This document shows, piece after piece, positions 30,462-38,322 of a stretch of DNA of 41,327 nt. Below the pieces are notes generated by a model that saw only the letters and a list, made by a program, of their open reading frames with translations, was not told the DNA's origin and searched no databases. The stretch's first letter is position 1; each line of letters begins with the position of its first letter. Position numbers and translations under genes: made by a program. The stretch is from NCBI GenBank assembly GCA_934675625.1, contig CAKURH010000022.1, positions 1 through 41,327 of the forward strand, given 5' to 3'. Source of the DNA: an uncultured Kiritimatiellota bacterium (GTDB taxonomy: Bacteria; Verrucomicrobiota; Kiritimatiellia; RFP12; UBA1067).

Positions 30462-32249
30462 TCAGTAGAGCACCTCGAAATCCGCGACGCCACGTTCGGG
30501 CGTCACCGTCACGTCGACGTAGCGCGAGCCGAAGACGTCGGACAGCGCAAACGCCGTCGCGCGTCCGTTCACCCGCAGCGTCTGCGGCGTCCGCCCCGCC
30601 GGGACGAACAGGTGCGCGTCGACGGTCTCAGACGGACATTCGAGCCGATAGCGGAAGCCGTTCTCCTTGAAGATCCAGCGGACGTCCACCTTCTTCTTCG
30701 AGACCTCGTAGCCCGTGAGGTAACGTCCCTCCGTGTGTTCGGTCACGGCCCAGCGCGGCGCGAAGCGCATCGTGCGGTAAAGCTTGTCCGTGTCCTGGAT
30801 GCCAGCGAGGCCCTGGTCAATCGCCGAGAGGATCGCCGCCGCGCCCCACGCGCTCGGGCCGCGCCCCTGCGGCTCCTGCGTCTGCGGGTGGTAGAGGAAG
30901 TAGAGCTTGCCGCCATCGCGCTTCACGAGCGCGGCCACGCGCATGAGGATGTCGTAGCCGTACGCCTCGTAGCCGTTCTCGAACGCGCCCTTGGCAAGCT
31001 CGCCCGCCGTGAACGGCGAGATCGCGCCGTTGACGTACTCGCCCGGCTTGTGGCAGGCGTTCGCGATGGGCGGGTCGATCGTGTACCATTCGGCGAACGT
31101 CTTGCCCGTCTCACGGCGCCGCCGATACTCCTCGATGCAGCGGCGGTTCTCCTCCGGCGACCAGATGCCCCGGTTGAGCGCATAGGCGTCGGAGAGCGTC
31201 AGCCGCTCGGCCTCGTGCCCGTCGACCGGCGGGCCGTTGAGCGGCAGCTGATGCACGAAGAAGCGTCCGTTGTAGAGGTGGCGCATCACGTTCGCCTTCA
31301 GCGTCGCCGCGCGCGCCTCCCATGCCTGCGCCTTCGCTACGTCGCCGAAGCGACGATTGACGAAGGCGAGCTGGCGCATCGCCTGGTAGACGCCCGTGTT
31401 GTCGCCGTGCATGACCGCCATCGGGCCGTCGAGGTCGATGCGGCGGTCGCCGCCGCCCGCGAGCGCGAGGAAGTCCCACGTGTCGATCGTGTACGGGCGC
31501 TTGCAGAGTCCGCGCGCCGCGTCCCAGCGCTTCGGGTCGCTCGTCTGGTAGTCGATGCCCTTTTCAAGACGCGGCAGCGCCCGCTTCAGCCAGGCGTCGT
31601 CACCCGTCGTCCGCCAGGCCTGAAGGCAGCCCTCGACCACCAGGTACTCGACGTCGGCCTCCAGTTCCAGCCGCACGAGCGTCTGCGCGTCGTCGGGATA
31701 GAGCCGCACGCAGTCGGGGTTCACCTTCGTCCAGTGGTAGTCGGTCCACTGCTTGATGAGCTCGAAGAACTGCCCATCCGCGCGCTGCGTGTCGAGGATG
31801 AAGTCGAGGAAGCTCGTCAGGTCATGCTCCCAGTGGCAGAAGGCCTTGGACTGGTGCACGTGGTCGCGGATCCAGTTGAGCTGGCACATGAGGACGCGGC
31901 CGTCGATGAAGACGAGCCGACGGTCGGCCCAGACGACCTGCCGCAGCTGGGCCATCATCTCGCCGAAGGCGCTCCCGGCAGTCGAGAGCAGCCCCGGATA
32001 CGCGAGCTCGCCGTTGTTGTAGGTGCCGATGTGGCGGTTCTTCTCGCCGGGGCCCGCCTTCTCGCCCGCGCCGATGAGCCACTGGCGCGGCAGCGGATGG
32101 TCGAACGTCAGCGTCCGCCCCGCGTTCTGCGGCAGCGTCTTCGGGTCCGGCATCCACGGCTTCGGCAACGGCGGCAACTCCGCCGAGGCCATCGCGCCAG
32201 CCAACGCCGAAGCGACCGCAAGCGCACATTTCCGATTCATCTTGTCCAT
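30462..32249 (-). CDS. Secreted (alpha/alpha)6-barrel glycosidase-like protein, paralogue A
   Basis: 595 residues from the ATG at 32249 (AGGA 8 nt upstream; the ATG at 32240 is an alternative). Signal peptide through about ASA-E. The helical, Trp/Asp-rich body has six-hairpin character. Blocks shared with paralogue B (32590-34365) include CHWEHD(L/N)TSFLDFILD, LEADVEYL, HGDNTGVYQAMRQLA, LSDAYAL, EW(Y/F)TIDPP and NGAISPFTAGELA, and both end in FEVLY. Conserved acids in HGDN, NWIRDH and WEHD are candidate catalytic residues. I cannot assign a numbered GH family. Substrate inferred from neighbours: plant or host glycan. An extended -10 is about 300 nt upstream, beyond a palindromic element. Confidence 0.72.
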   Translation of the reverse strand: MDKMNRKCALAVASALAGAMASAELPPLPKPWMPDPKTLPQNAGRTLTFDHPLPRQWLIGAGEKAGPGEKNRHIGTYNNGELAYPGLLSTAGSAFGEMMAQLRQVVWADRRLVFIDGRVLMCQLNWIRDHVHQSKAFCHWEHDLTSFLDFILDTQRADGQFFELIKQWTDYHWTKVNPDCVRLYPDDAQTLVRLELEADVEYLVVEGCLQAWRTTGDDAWLKRALPRLEKGIDYQTSDPKRWDAARGLCKRPYTIDTWDFLALAGGGDRRIDLDGPMAVMHGDNTGVYQAMRQLAFVNRRFGDVAKAQAWEARAATLKANVMRHLYNGRFFVHQLPLNGPPVDGHEAERLTLSDAYALNRGIWSPEENRRCIEEYRRRRETGKTFAEWYTIDPPIANACHKPGEYVNGAISPFTAGELAKGAFENGYEAYGYDILMRVAALVKRDGGKLYFLYHPQTQEPQGRGPSAWGAAAILSAIDQGLAGIQDTDKLYRTMRFAPRWAVTEHTEGRYLTGYEVSKKKVDVRWIFKENGFRYRLECPSETVDAHLFVPAGRTPQTLRVNGRATAFALSDVFGSRYVDVTVTPERGVADFEVLY

Positions 32250-32342
32250 GTTTGTCGTCCTTTCCTTATTTTGTGCTTTTAAAATCCTTCAAACTCGTTT
32301 AGATCGACCTCGAAGCCCTTTCTGTGCCTTTACGTTTCCGAT

Positions 32343-32483
32343 CACTCCGTGTTTAACGTCGGCGCATGTTGCTTTCGCTTAACACGGAGATGTCGGAGAG
32401 AGGGAGGCACGGAGTTTTCTTGACAGGATGGAAGCGTCGCAGACACCCCCTCTCCCCATCCGTGAAATCCGTGTTTTCATTCC
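32343..32483. repeat. Palindromic intergenic element E1
   Basis: A degenerate copy of the element seen at 34407-34506 and 38206-38295: CGCTTAACACGGAG at 32376-32389 and GGCACGGAGTTTTCTT match the left part, and CTCCGTGTTTAACG at 32345-32358 resembles a right end placed to the left. The 340-bp gap 32250-32589 otherwise holds only the promoter at 32545-32550. Confidence 0.6.
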
Positions 32484-32544
32484 CCTCCTTCTGCGCAGAG
32501 ATCGTCGCGACGGCCGCAAAGCCACCACATGCGTCCATGTGCGC

Positions 32545-32550
32545 ATTATA
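32545..32550 (-). promoter_or_regulatory. Extended -10 promoter upstream of glycosidase paralogue A
   Basis: Minus strand TGATATAAT. It would drive 30462-32249, GH95 and the phosphoesterase with a leader of nearly 300 nt that includes element E1. Confidence 0.5.
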
Positions 32551-32589
32551 TCAAAGTCTCATCCGCTTCGCCGCGTTCATTCGCCGCGT

Positions 32590-34365
32590 TCAGTAGAGAA
32601 CCTCGAAATCCGCGAGGCCGTCCTTGGGCGCGACCGTCACGTCGACGTAGCGCGAGGCGTCGACCGTCGTCACCGCAAACGGCGTCTCGACGCCGTTCAC
32701 GTAGAGCGCGGCGGCGTCTTTCCCCTCCGGAAGAAGGATGTGCGCGCGGATGCGCTTCGCGGGCGACTCCAGCCGATAGCGCAGCCCCTTCTCGGTGCGG
32801 ACGTGCCGGCAGTCGACCGTCTTGCCGAACGCCTCGTAGCCGGTCAGGTAGCGGACGTTATCGTAGGGAGTGACCGTCCAGCGCGGCGCGAAGTCGATCA
32901 CGTCATAGCCGAACCCGGCGTTCACGATGCCCGCGAGCCCCTCGTCGATGGCGTTCAGGAGCGCGGCCGCGCCCCACGCGCTCGGCCCGATCGATGCGCT
33001 GATGGACGCGCCATTCGTCGGATTGTAGAGGAAGTAGACGTTGCCGTCCGCCTTGACCTTCGCCTGAAAGCGCGCGAGGATGTCCCAGCCGTACGCCTCG
33101 CGTCCGCAGTCGAACGCGCCGCGCGCGAGCTCGCCCGCCGTGAACGGCGAAATTGCGCCGTTGACGTACGTGCCGGCGGCGTGCGGACCGAACGTCGGCG
33201 CGTAGGGCGGATCGATCGTGAACCATTCCGCGAACGCCGCCGTCGTCTGGCGCCGCGCCTGATACTCGTCGACGATCGACCGGCACTGCGTCGACGTCAG
33301 GATGCCGCGCGTGAGCGCATAGGCGTCGGACAGCGAAAGGCGCACGTCCTCCTTGTCGTCCAGCCCCTTCTCGCCATCGAGGAACTTCTGATGGACGAAG
33401 TAGCGTCCGTTCCAGAGGTGCGTCAGGATGCTCGCCTTCAGCGCCTCCGCCCGCCGCTCCCAGTCGTCCGCCGCCGTCGCGCGGCCGAGCCGGCGGTTCA
33501 TCGCCGCAAGCTGGCGCATCGCCTGGTAGACGCCCGTGTTGTCGCCATGCATCGCCGGCATCGGCTCGCCCGGATGGATGCGCCGGTCGCCGCCCGTCCA
33601 CTTCGTCGGCACGAAGTCCCACGTGTCGATCGTGAAGGGACGGATGCAGAGGCCGTATTTCGCGTTCCAGCGCTGCGGGTCGCTCGTCTGGTAGTTGATC
33701 GCCCGTTCGAGCACGGGCAGCCGCCGTGCCATCCAGGCGTCGTCGCCGCTCATCCGCCAGTAGCGGTGCGCGGCCTCGACGGCGAGATACTCGACATCCG
33801 CCTCCAAGTCCAGCCGCACGAGCGCCATGTGGTCTTCGGGAAAGAGGACGCGGCTCGTGTCCTCCACCATTCGCCAATGCCCGTCGTCCAGCTGCTTGAT
33901 CATCTCGTAGAGCATGCCGTCGGCGCGCGGATGGTCGAGGATGAAGTCGAGGAAGCTCGTGTTGTCATGCTCCCAGTGGCACCAGCCCTTCATCTGGTGC
34001 GTGTGGTCGCGCACCCAGTTGTGGTTGCACGCGAGCGTCCGTCCGCCGATGCGGATGAGCCGCCGGTTCTCGGTCAGCGTGTCGCGCAGCGTCTTCATGA
34101 ACAGGCCGAGATCTGCGTCCGTGCCGGTGAAGACGCCCGGCATCGCCCATTCGGGGTTGTTCCGCGCCGAACACACCGCCTTGCCGTTGCGCCACGCCGG
34201 GAGCGGACGCAGAAACGGGATCTTCGCGCCCGCGTTCATCTTCAGCGCGAGGGGGTCAAGCGTCGGCGGACGGCTCTTCCACGTGAGATCTGTCTTGTCG
34301 TAGATGTCCGCCGCCAGAGCCGACCCCATTGACACAACTGCCATCATCACTGTCATTCGTTTCAT
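32590..34365 (-). CDS. Secreted (alpha/alpha)6-barrel glycosidase-like protein, paralogue B
   Basis: 591 residues from the ATG at 34365, preceded by AAGGA. Signal peptide about 1-19 (VMMAVVSMGSALAA). It aligns with paralogue A end to end with the same block order (RTLACNHNWVRDHTHQ, CHWEHDNTSFLDFILD, HGDNTGVYQAMRQLA, ISPFTAGELARGAF, final FEVLY), so the pair arose by tandem duplication. Length and motif order match an (alpha/alpha)6 catalytic domain with a small C-terminal beta-domain. Family and substrate are not recognised. It is flanked on both sides by palindromic elements (E1 downstream, E2 upstream), so it may be a single-gene unit. Confidence 0.72.
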   Translation of the reverse strand: MKRMTVMMAVVSMGSALAADIYDKTDLTWKSRPPTLDPLALKMNAGAKIPFLRPLPAWRNGKAVCSARNNPEWAMPGVFTGTDADLGLFMKTLRDTLTENRRLIRIGGRTLACNHNWVRDHTHQMKGWCHWEHDNTSFLDFILDHPRADGMLYEMIKQLDDGHWRMVEDTSRVLFPEDHMALVRLDLEADVEYLAVEAAHRYWRMSGDDAWMARRLPVLERAINYQTSDPQRWNAKYGLCIRPFTIDTWDFVPTKWTGGDRRIHPGEPMPAMHGDNTGVYQAMRQLAAMNRRLGRATAADDWERRAEALKASILTHLWNGRYFVHQKFLDGEKGLDDKEDVRLSLSDAYALTRGILTSTQCRSIVDEYQARRQTTAAFAEWFTIDPPYAPTFGPHAAGTYVNGAISPFTAGELARGAFDCGREAYGWDILARFQAKVKADGNVYFLYNPTNGASISASIGPSAWGAAALLNAIDEGLAGIVNAGFGYDVIDFAPRWTVTPYDNVRYLTGYEAFGKTVDCRHVRTEKGLRYRLESPAKRIRAHILLPEGKDAAALYVNGVETPFAVTTVDASRYVDVTVAPKDGLADFEVLY

Positions 34366-34406
34366 TTATTGGTTTTCCTTACTACGTTTCTATTTCTGTT
34401 GTTGAT

Positions 34407-34506
34407 TTCGCTGAACACGGAGGAAGCGGAGACCCGGAGGCACGGAGTTCTAAAATAGCCTCCGTGTCTCCGAGACTCCATCTTCTCCGTGTTAAACGCC
34501 GTAGGC
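34407..34506. repeat. Palindromic intergenic element E2
   Basis: AACACGGAG at 34414-34422 and CTCCGTGTT at 34485-34493 form the outer inverted repeat, with further CACGGAG/CTCCGTG pairs inside (34441-34447 with 34460-34466). It fills most of the 162-bp gap between two genes. Confidence 0.75.
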
Positions 34507-34527
34507 CTAGTTGATTCGCAATCATAG

Positions 34528-35340
34528 TTAGAAGGTCACATACGCTCCGACGACGAAGTAGGTGAAGTCCGGCTTGCCATTGGGCGAGTCCCACGCGCGC
34601 AGCTGCCGACGCACCTCGTGCGACACCGCCGAGATGTGGCGGACACCCGCATAGAGCCGCACGTTCGCGTTGATGCGCCAATGCGCGAGCAGATGGAAGT
34701 TGATCGCGTTCACGCCGTCCGAATAGCGCGACGGGCCGTCCGCCCATTCGCCGAAGCGGCGGCGGTTCCACCGTTCAGGCCCCAGGTCGAGGTAGACGTG
34801 CGGCTCGACGGAGAACGGCCCGCAGACCGGGATGTCCTTCAGGACGCCGACGCGGTAGGCCGGCGCCCGGTACGGATACGTGACGACCCACGCGAAGCCG
34901 TAGAGGTCGATCCACGGCGTCGCCAGCGTCTCCGTGCCGATCCACTGGCGGAAGACGTCCGACGTGTCGGCGTAGTGCATCTGCGAGTGCTGGAACTCCA
35001 GGCGCGTGTCGAGCGACCAGCCCTCCGCCCACGACCATGCGTAGCCGTAGCCGACGCGCGGGTCGATCTCGTTGAACGCCCGCCGCCGCGTCGCGTCATA
35101 GCGGCCCGTCAGCTCGGTCGCGTTCCAGACGCCGACGAGCCCATAGCCGAAGCGCTCCGTCCGCCAGACCGCGCCGACGTCAAGCACCCAGCGCGGATCG
35201 ACCGTGATGATCTTGCCGAGCATGGTGTGCCCCGTCTCGATCTCGTTCTTGGCGAAGACGGAGACGGGCCCGCCCGCCGCGCCGCAGACGGACGACGCGG
35301 CGAGCGTCAGCAGGAGAAGCGCTGTCGCCCTGAGCCTCAT
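34528..35340 (-). CDS. Outer-membrane beta-barrel protein
   Basis: 270 residues from the ATG at 35340, which overlaps the stop of the upstream gene by 4 nt (ATGA). Signal peptide about 1-20 (ALLLLTLAASSVCG). The mature part is made of alternating amphipathic strands rich in Tyr, Trp and Arg (YGYAWSWAEGWSLDTRLEF, HWRINANVRLYAGVRH) and ends in an aromatic residue (GAYVTF), typical for a 10-12-stranded barrel. No known porin family is recognised. Translational coupling to the LamG/TIM-like protein suggests a joint role, for example uptake of its products or anchoring it at the surface; this is inferred from context. Confidence 0.72.
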   Translation of the reverse strand: MRLRATALLLLTLAASSVCGAAGGPVSVFAKNEIETGHTMLGKIITVDPRWVLDVGAVWRTERFGYGLVGVWNATELTGRYDATRRRAFNEIDPRVGYGYAWSWAEGWSLDTRLEFQHSQMHYADTSDVFRQWIGTETLATPWIDLYGFAWVVTYPYRAPAYRVGVLKDIPVCGPFSVEPHVYLDLGPERWNRRRFGEWADGPSRYSDGVNAINFHLLAHWRINANVRLYAGVRHISAVSHEVRRQLRAWDSPNGKPDFTYFVVGAYVTF

Positions 35341-38174
35341 TCGCCCGACACGAAGCTCCGCAGCTCGTATGGCGCCAGCGTCAACTTCGCCGTGCCGTCC
35401 GGAAAGGCGTAGCGCACCGTGCGCGGCACGTCGGACGTGTTCACGGCGTAGAGGTAGCGGCACCCCCGGAACGTGCACGCGCGAATCTTCACGGTCTCGT
35501 CCGCAAAGTCCGGCACGTCCGCCATCACGACGGCCGGCAGCTGCCGGAACGCGGCGGCGAACGACCGCAGCGGGCCCTCCATGCCATACGTCCCAATGAG
35601 GTAGCCGCCCTTCGTCACGCCAAGGACGTCCCCGAAGCGAAGCGGCAGGACGAGGTCGCGGAGCGCGTGGAAGCCGGACGGATTGAGCGTCGTCACGCGC
35701 CACCCCGTCTCGACGAAGCCGTCGACGTTGAGCGCGCTCCTGTTGCGTCCGACGGGATTCTCCCAGTAGAGGTCGAAGTTCTGGACAAGTGGGAATCGCG
35801 CGCCCTTCAGGAGGTCGAAGAAGCCCGACTTCGTCTGCAGGACTCGGTTGTAGGCGTAGGCCGCGTCGGACGGGAACAGGCGGCGTTCGCGCTTGCGGCA
35901 GAACGCCGGCAGCGTCGTCTGGCAGAAGATGACGTTCGGCACGTCGGCAAACGCCTCGCGTTCGAGCCCCGCCTCGCGCGCCTGGCGGCGCATGAAGCCG
36001 TCCTCCATGAAGTCCGGCCACCGCATGTCCGGCTGGATGAAGCTGTTCAGCCAAAGCTTGAGGTCGGGCCGCCGCGCGCGGAGCTTCGCCGCGAGACGCC
36101 GGTAGAGCCGCGCGACCTGGTCGCACCGCCACTGCACCCACCGGTCGCGGCAGTGCGCGAGAATCCACTCCGCGTGCGCCTTGCCGCGCAGCGGGCCATC
36201 GACGCGCGGCACGCGCACGCCCGTGTCCCGCTCGAAGGCGTCGATCACGTAGTCGTTGTAGCCGCTGCGGAGGTCGCCCCACCAGAGCAGGCAGTGCATC
36301 GTCAGGTGCAGGCAGACGCCCTTGAAGCTCGGGTGGCGGACGCCCTGCTCGACGAGCCCGTCGACGAAGCCCTCGATTGCCCGCTGGACATCGGGATGCA
36401 GGAAGCAGAAGTTCGGCGGCGAGTTGTGCCACCCGCCCCGGTTCGGCTTGCCGGTCGAATGGATCGCGATCGGCGTCGGATGGAGCGAGCCGTCGTCCAT
36501 CGACGCGACCGTGACGAGCCCGTCCTTCACCGGGAGATTGTTGGGGTTCACGTTCGGCACGAAGAACAGCCCTTCGCGGTCGAACTTCTCATACCAGGCG
36601 TTCAGGAAGTCGGGCGCGTGCCGGCGCGGCTGATATTCGTCGTCGATGACGCCCTGATACCAGACGCCGGGATAGCAGAACAGGTTCTCGCCGCAGAACT
36701 TCATGTAGGCAACCGTGCGGTCGATCAGTTCGCCGATGTTCGCGAGGCCGTGCGCATCCTTCAGGCCGAAGTCAAAGCCGATGGCCGGGTCTTCCCAGTA
36801 TTGCCCGACGACGCGCCGCCAGCCGTCCGCCAACGGCGGCTCGCGCACCGCGAGCGACGGCAGGCGGGCGTCCTTCACGCGGTAGACGCGCAGACGCGAG
36901 AGCGCCGCCGGCACGCCCGCGCGCGCCGTGAGGGCGACGACCGAAAGGCTGTCGCCGCCCGAGCGCGTCCAGTAGAGGCAGCGGTGCGTGAGCGTCTTGC
37001 CCGTGTTGCGGTATTCGTCGCCCGTGAAGTAGCCGACCTGCAGCGTGGAGTCGGAGGGGAATGCCACGCGCTCCTGCACGATCAGGTCGCACGTGCGCTT
37101 CGCGTCATCCGGGTAGTCGAAGTCGAAGACGTAGAGCGGATGCGACGAGTCGATCGCGAAGTCGAACGCGAACCGGTCGTCCCGGTTCGTCCCGGCCTCC
37201 AGGTACGGCACGCCGCCAAGTTCGCCGAACCGCAGCGCGCCCACGGCGCGGAATCCCTTCGCCGCACGCGCCCGCTCGATTGACGCGGCGTCGAAGGCGT
37301 ATTCCGCCACAGGCTCCAGGTCGAGGTCGCCGTCGGCCTTCGCATACGGGTTCGGCTGCACCGGGCCAAAGAGCTGCGCATAGTCCGGCGGACGTGGCTT
37401 CGGCGCCGCGCGGTCGGCATGTTCGGCGAAGAGCGCACGCACCTCGTCCGCCGTGAGCCGGTCGTCGAAGAGTCGCACCTCGTCGATCAGCCCCTCGACC
37501 TGCTGGCCGCGGCCGAGGCAGCCGATGAAGAAACGGTCGAATGCCGTCTGCGGCGCGGCGGCGGACGCCGCCTCTGCACGCTTCTTCTCGTTCTGCGCCG
37601 CCTTGAGCGCGGCGGCCATCGGCCCCGTGCCGTCCGCCTTGCGCGACCGCCGCACGCCGTTGTAGTAGAGCTCGGCGGTCGCCGTCGCCGTGTCCCAGCA
37701 GAAGACGAGATGCTCCCAATGCCCGTCCGCGCGCGGCGTGCCGCTGAAGATGTTCCACGTGTGGGCGACATCCGTGAGGTCGACGCGCGCGACGCCCGCG
37801 TACCACCAGAGGGACAACGCCCCGCTGCCAAAGTTGCGGCACGGTTCGGGGAAGGAGAACATCCGCCGCCACGTGTCGGGCTCGTCCGCCTCGCGCTTCA
37901 CCCAGAGCGAGACCGCACCACGCGTCGGCGACACGTTCCCCGCCAGCGCATACGCGAGCGTCGCCTTCGCCTGTGCCGTGAGCCGCACGGCCTGTCCGGC
38001 GACGCCCGCGTCGTATTCGAGCCTTTTCGCCTGCAGCGGCTCGGGATTGCCCTTTGCGACCGCCGCCGTGGGCGAGCCGTCGAACGGCAGGTAGAACGTC
38101 AGGTCAGCGCCGAGACACGCCCCGGACAAAAGCAGCGCGCCAATCATGAAACCGTGAAACTGGATGTTCTTCAT
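35337..38174 (-). CDS. Secreted LamG-domain protein with putative TIM-barrel glycosidase module
   Basis: 945 residues from the ATG at 38174. Signal peptide about 1-23. Residues about 25-250 are a LamG/concanavalin-like domain (AVSLWVKREADEPDTWRRMF, GHWEHLVFCWDTATATAELYYNG, LIDEVRLFDDRLTADEVRALF). A beta-sandwich stretch follows (about 290-470). Residues about 490-860 look like a TIM barrel of the GH-A type (VAYMKFCGENLFCYPGVWY, EGLFFVPNVNPN, FKGVCLHLTMHCLLWWGDL, LKLWLNSF). A small C-terminal beta domain ends in PYELRSFVSG. Likely a secreted glycan-degrading enzyme, but family and catalytic Glu pair are not established. Confidence 0.75.
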   Translation of the reverse strand: MKNIQFHGFMIGALLLSGACLGADLTFYLPFDGSPTAAVAKGNPEPLQAKRLEYDAGVAGQAVRLTAQAKATLAYALAGNVSPTRGAVSLWVKREADEPDTWRRMFSFPEPCRNFGSGALSLWWYAGVARVDLTDVAHTWNIFSGTPRADGHWEHLVFCWDTATATAELYYNGVRRSRKADGTGPMAAALKAAQNEKKRAEAASAAAPQTAFDRFFIGCLGRGQQVEGLIDEVRLFDDRLTADEVRALFAEHADRAAPKPRPPDYAQLFGPVQPNPYAKADGDLDLEPVAEYAFDAASIERARAAKGFRAVGALRFGELGGVPYLEAGTNRDDRFAFDFAIDSSHPLYVFDFDYPDDAKRTCDLIVQERVAFPSDSTLQVGYFTGDEYRNTGKTLTHRCLYWTRSGGDSLSVVALTARAGVPAALSRLRVYRVKDARLPSLAVREPPLADGWRRVVGQYWEDPAIGFDFGLKDAHGLANIGELIDRTVAYMKFCGENLFCYPGVWYQGVIDDEYQPRRHAPDFLNAWYEKFDREGLFFVPNVNPNNLPVKDGLVTVASMDDGSLHPTPIAIHSTGKPNRGGWHNSPPNFCFLHPDVQRAIEGFVDGLVEQGVRHPSFKGVCLHLTMHCLLWWGDLRSGYNDYVIDAFERDTGVRVPRVDGPLRGKAHAEWILAHCRDRWVQWRCDQVARLYRRLAAKLRARRPDLKLWLNSFIQPDMRWPDFMEDGFMRRQAREAGLEREAFADVPNVIFCQTTLPAFCRKRERRLFPSDAAYAYNRVLQTKSGFFDLLKGARFPLVQNFDLYWENPVGRNRSALNVDGFVETGWRVTTLNPSGFHALRDLVLPLRFGDVLGVTKGGYLIGTYGMEGPLRSFAAAFRQLPAVVMADVPDFADETVKIRACTFRGCRYLYAVNTSDVPRTVRYAFPDGTAKLTLAPYELRSFVSGE

Positions 38175-38205
38175 AAACCTCTCTCTTGAACGGTGTTGTT
38201 GCTGT

Positions 38206-38295
38206 CGCTGAACACGGAGGTCATGGAGAACGGGAGACACGGAGTCTTCTCCATTCTCCGACTCTCCACGTCTCCGTGTTCAGCGCCGCAGGCCA
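38206..38295. repeat. Palindromic intergenic element E3
   Basis: A perfect 14-bp inverted repeat, CGCTGAACACGGAG at 38206-38219 and CTCCGTGTTCAGCG at 38272-38285, with additional GGAGA/TCTCC pairs inside. The right flank GCCGCAGGCC resembles GCCGTAGGCC of E2. It fills most of the 148-bp gap between the two large genes. Confidence 0.8.
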
Positions 38296-38322
38296 TTTTC
38301 AGATACTCCGTTACTCCTTTAC

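Noticed and set aside
28162..30468. 768-aa plus-strand ORF opposite GH95
   Set aside because: Composition is that of an antisense GC-skew frame, and GH95 motifs on the other strand are unambiguous.
32353..32538. 61-aa minus-strand ORF whose ATG lies 6 nt after TATAAT
   Set aside because: Tempting as a leaderless gene, but most of it is a translation of palindromic element E1, and it lacks conserved-looking features. The promoter more likely serves the glycosidase gene.
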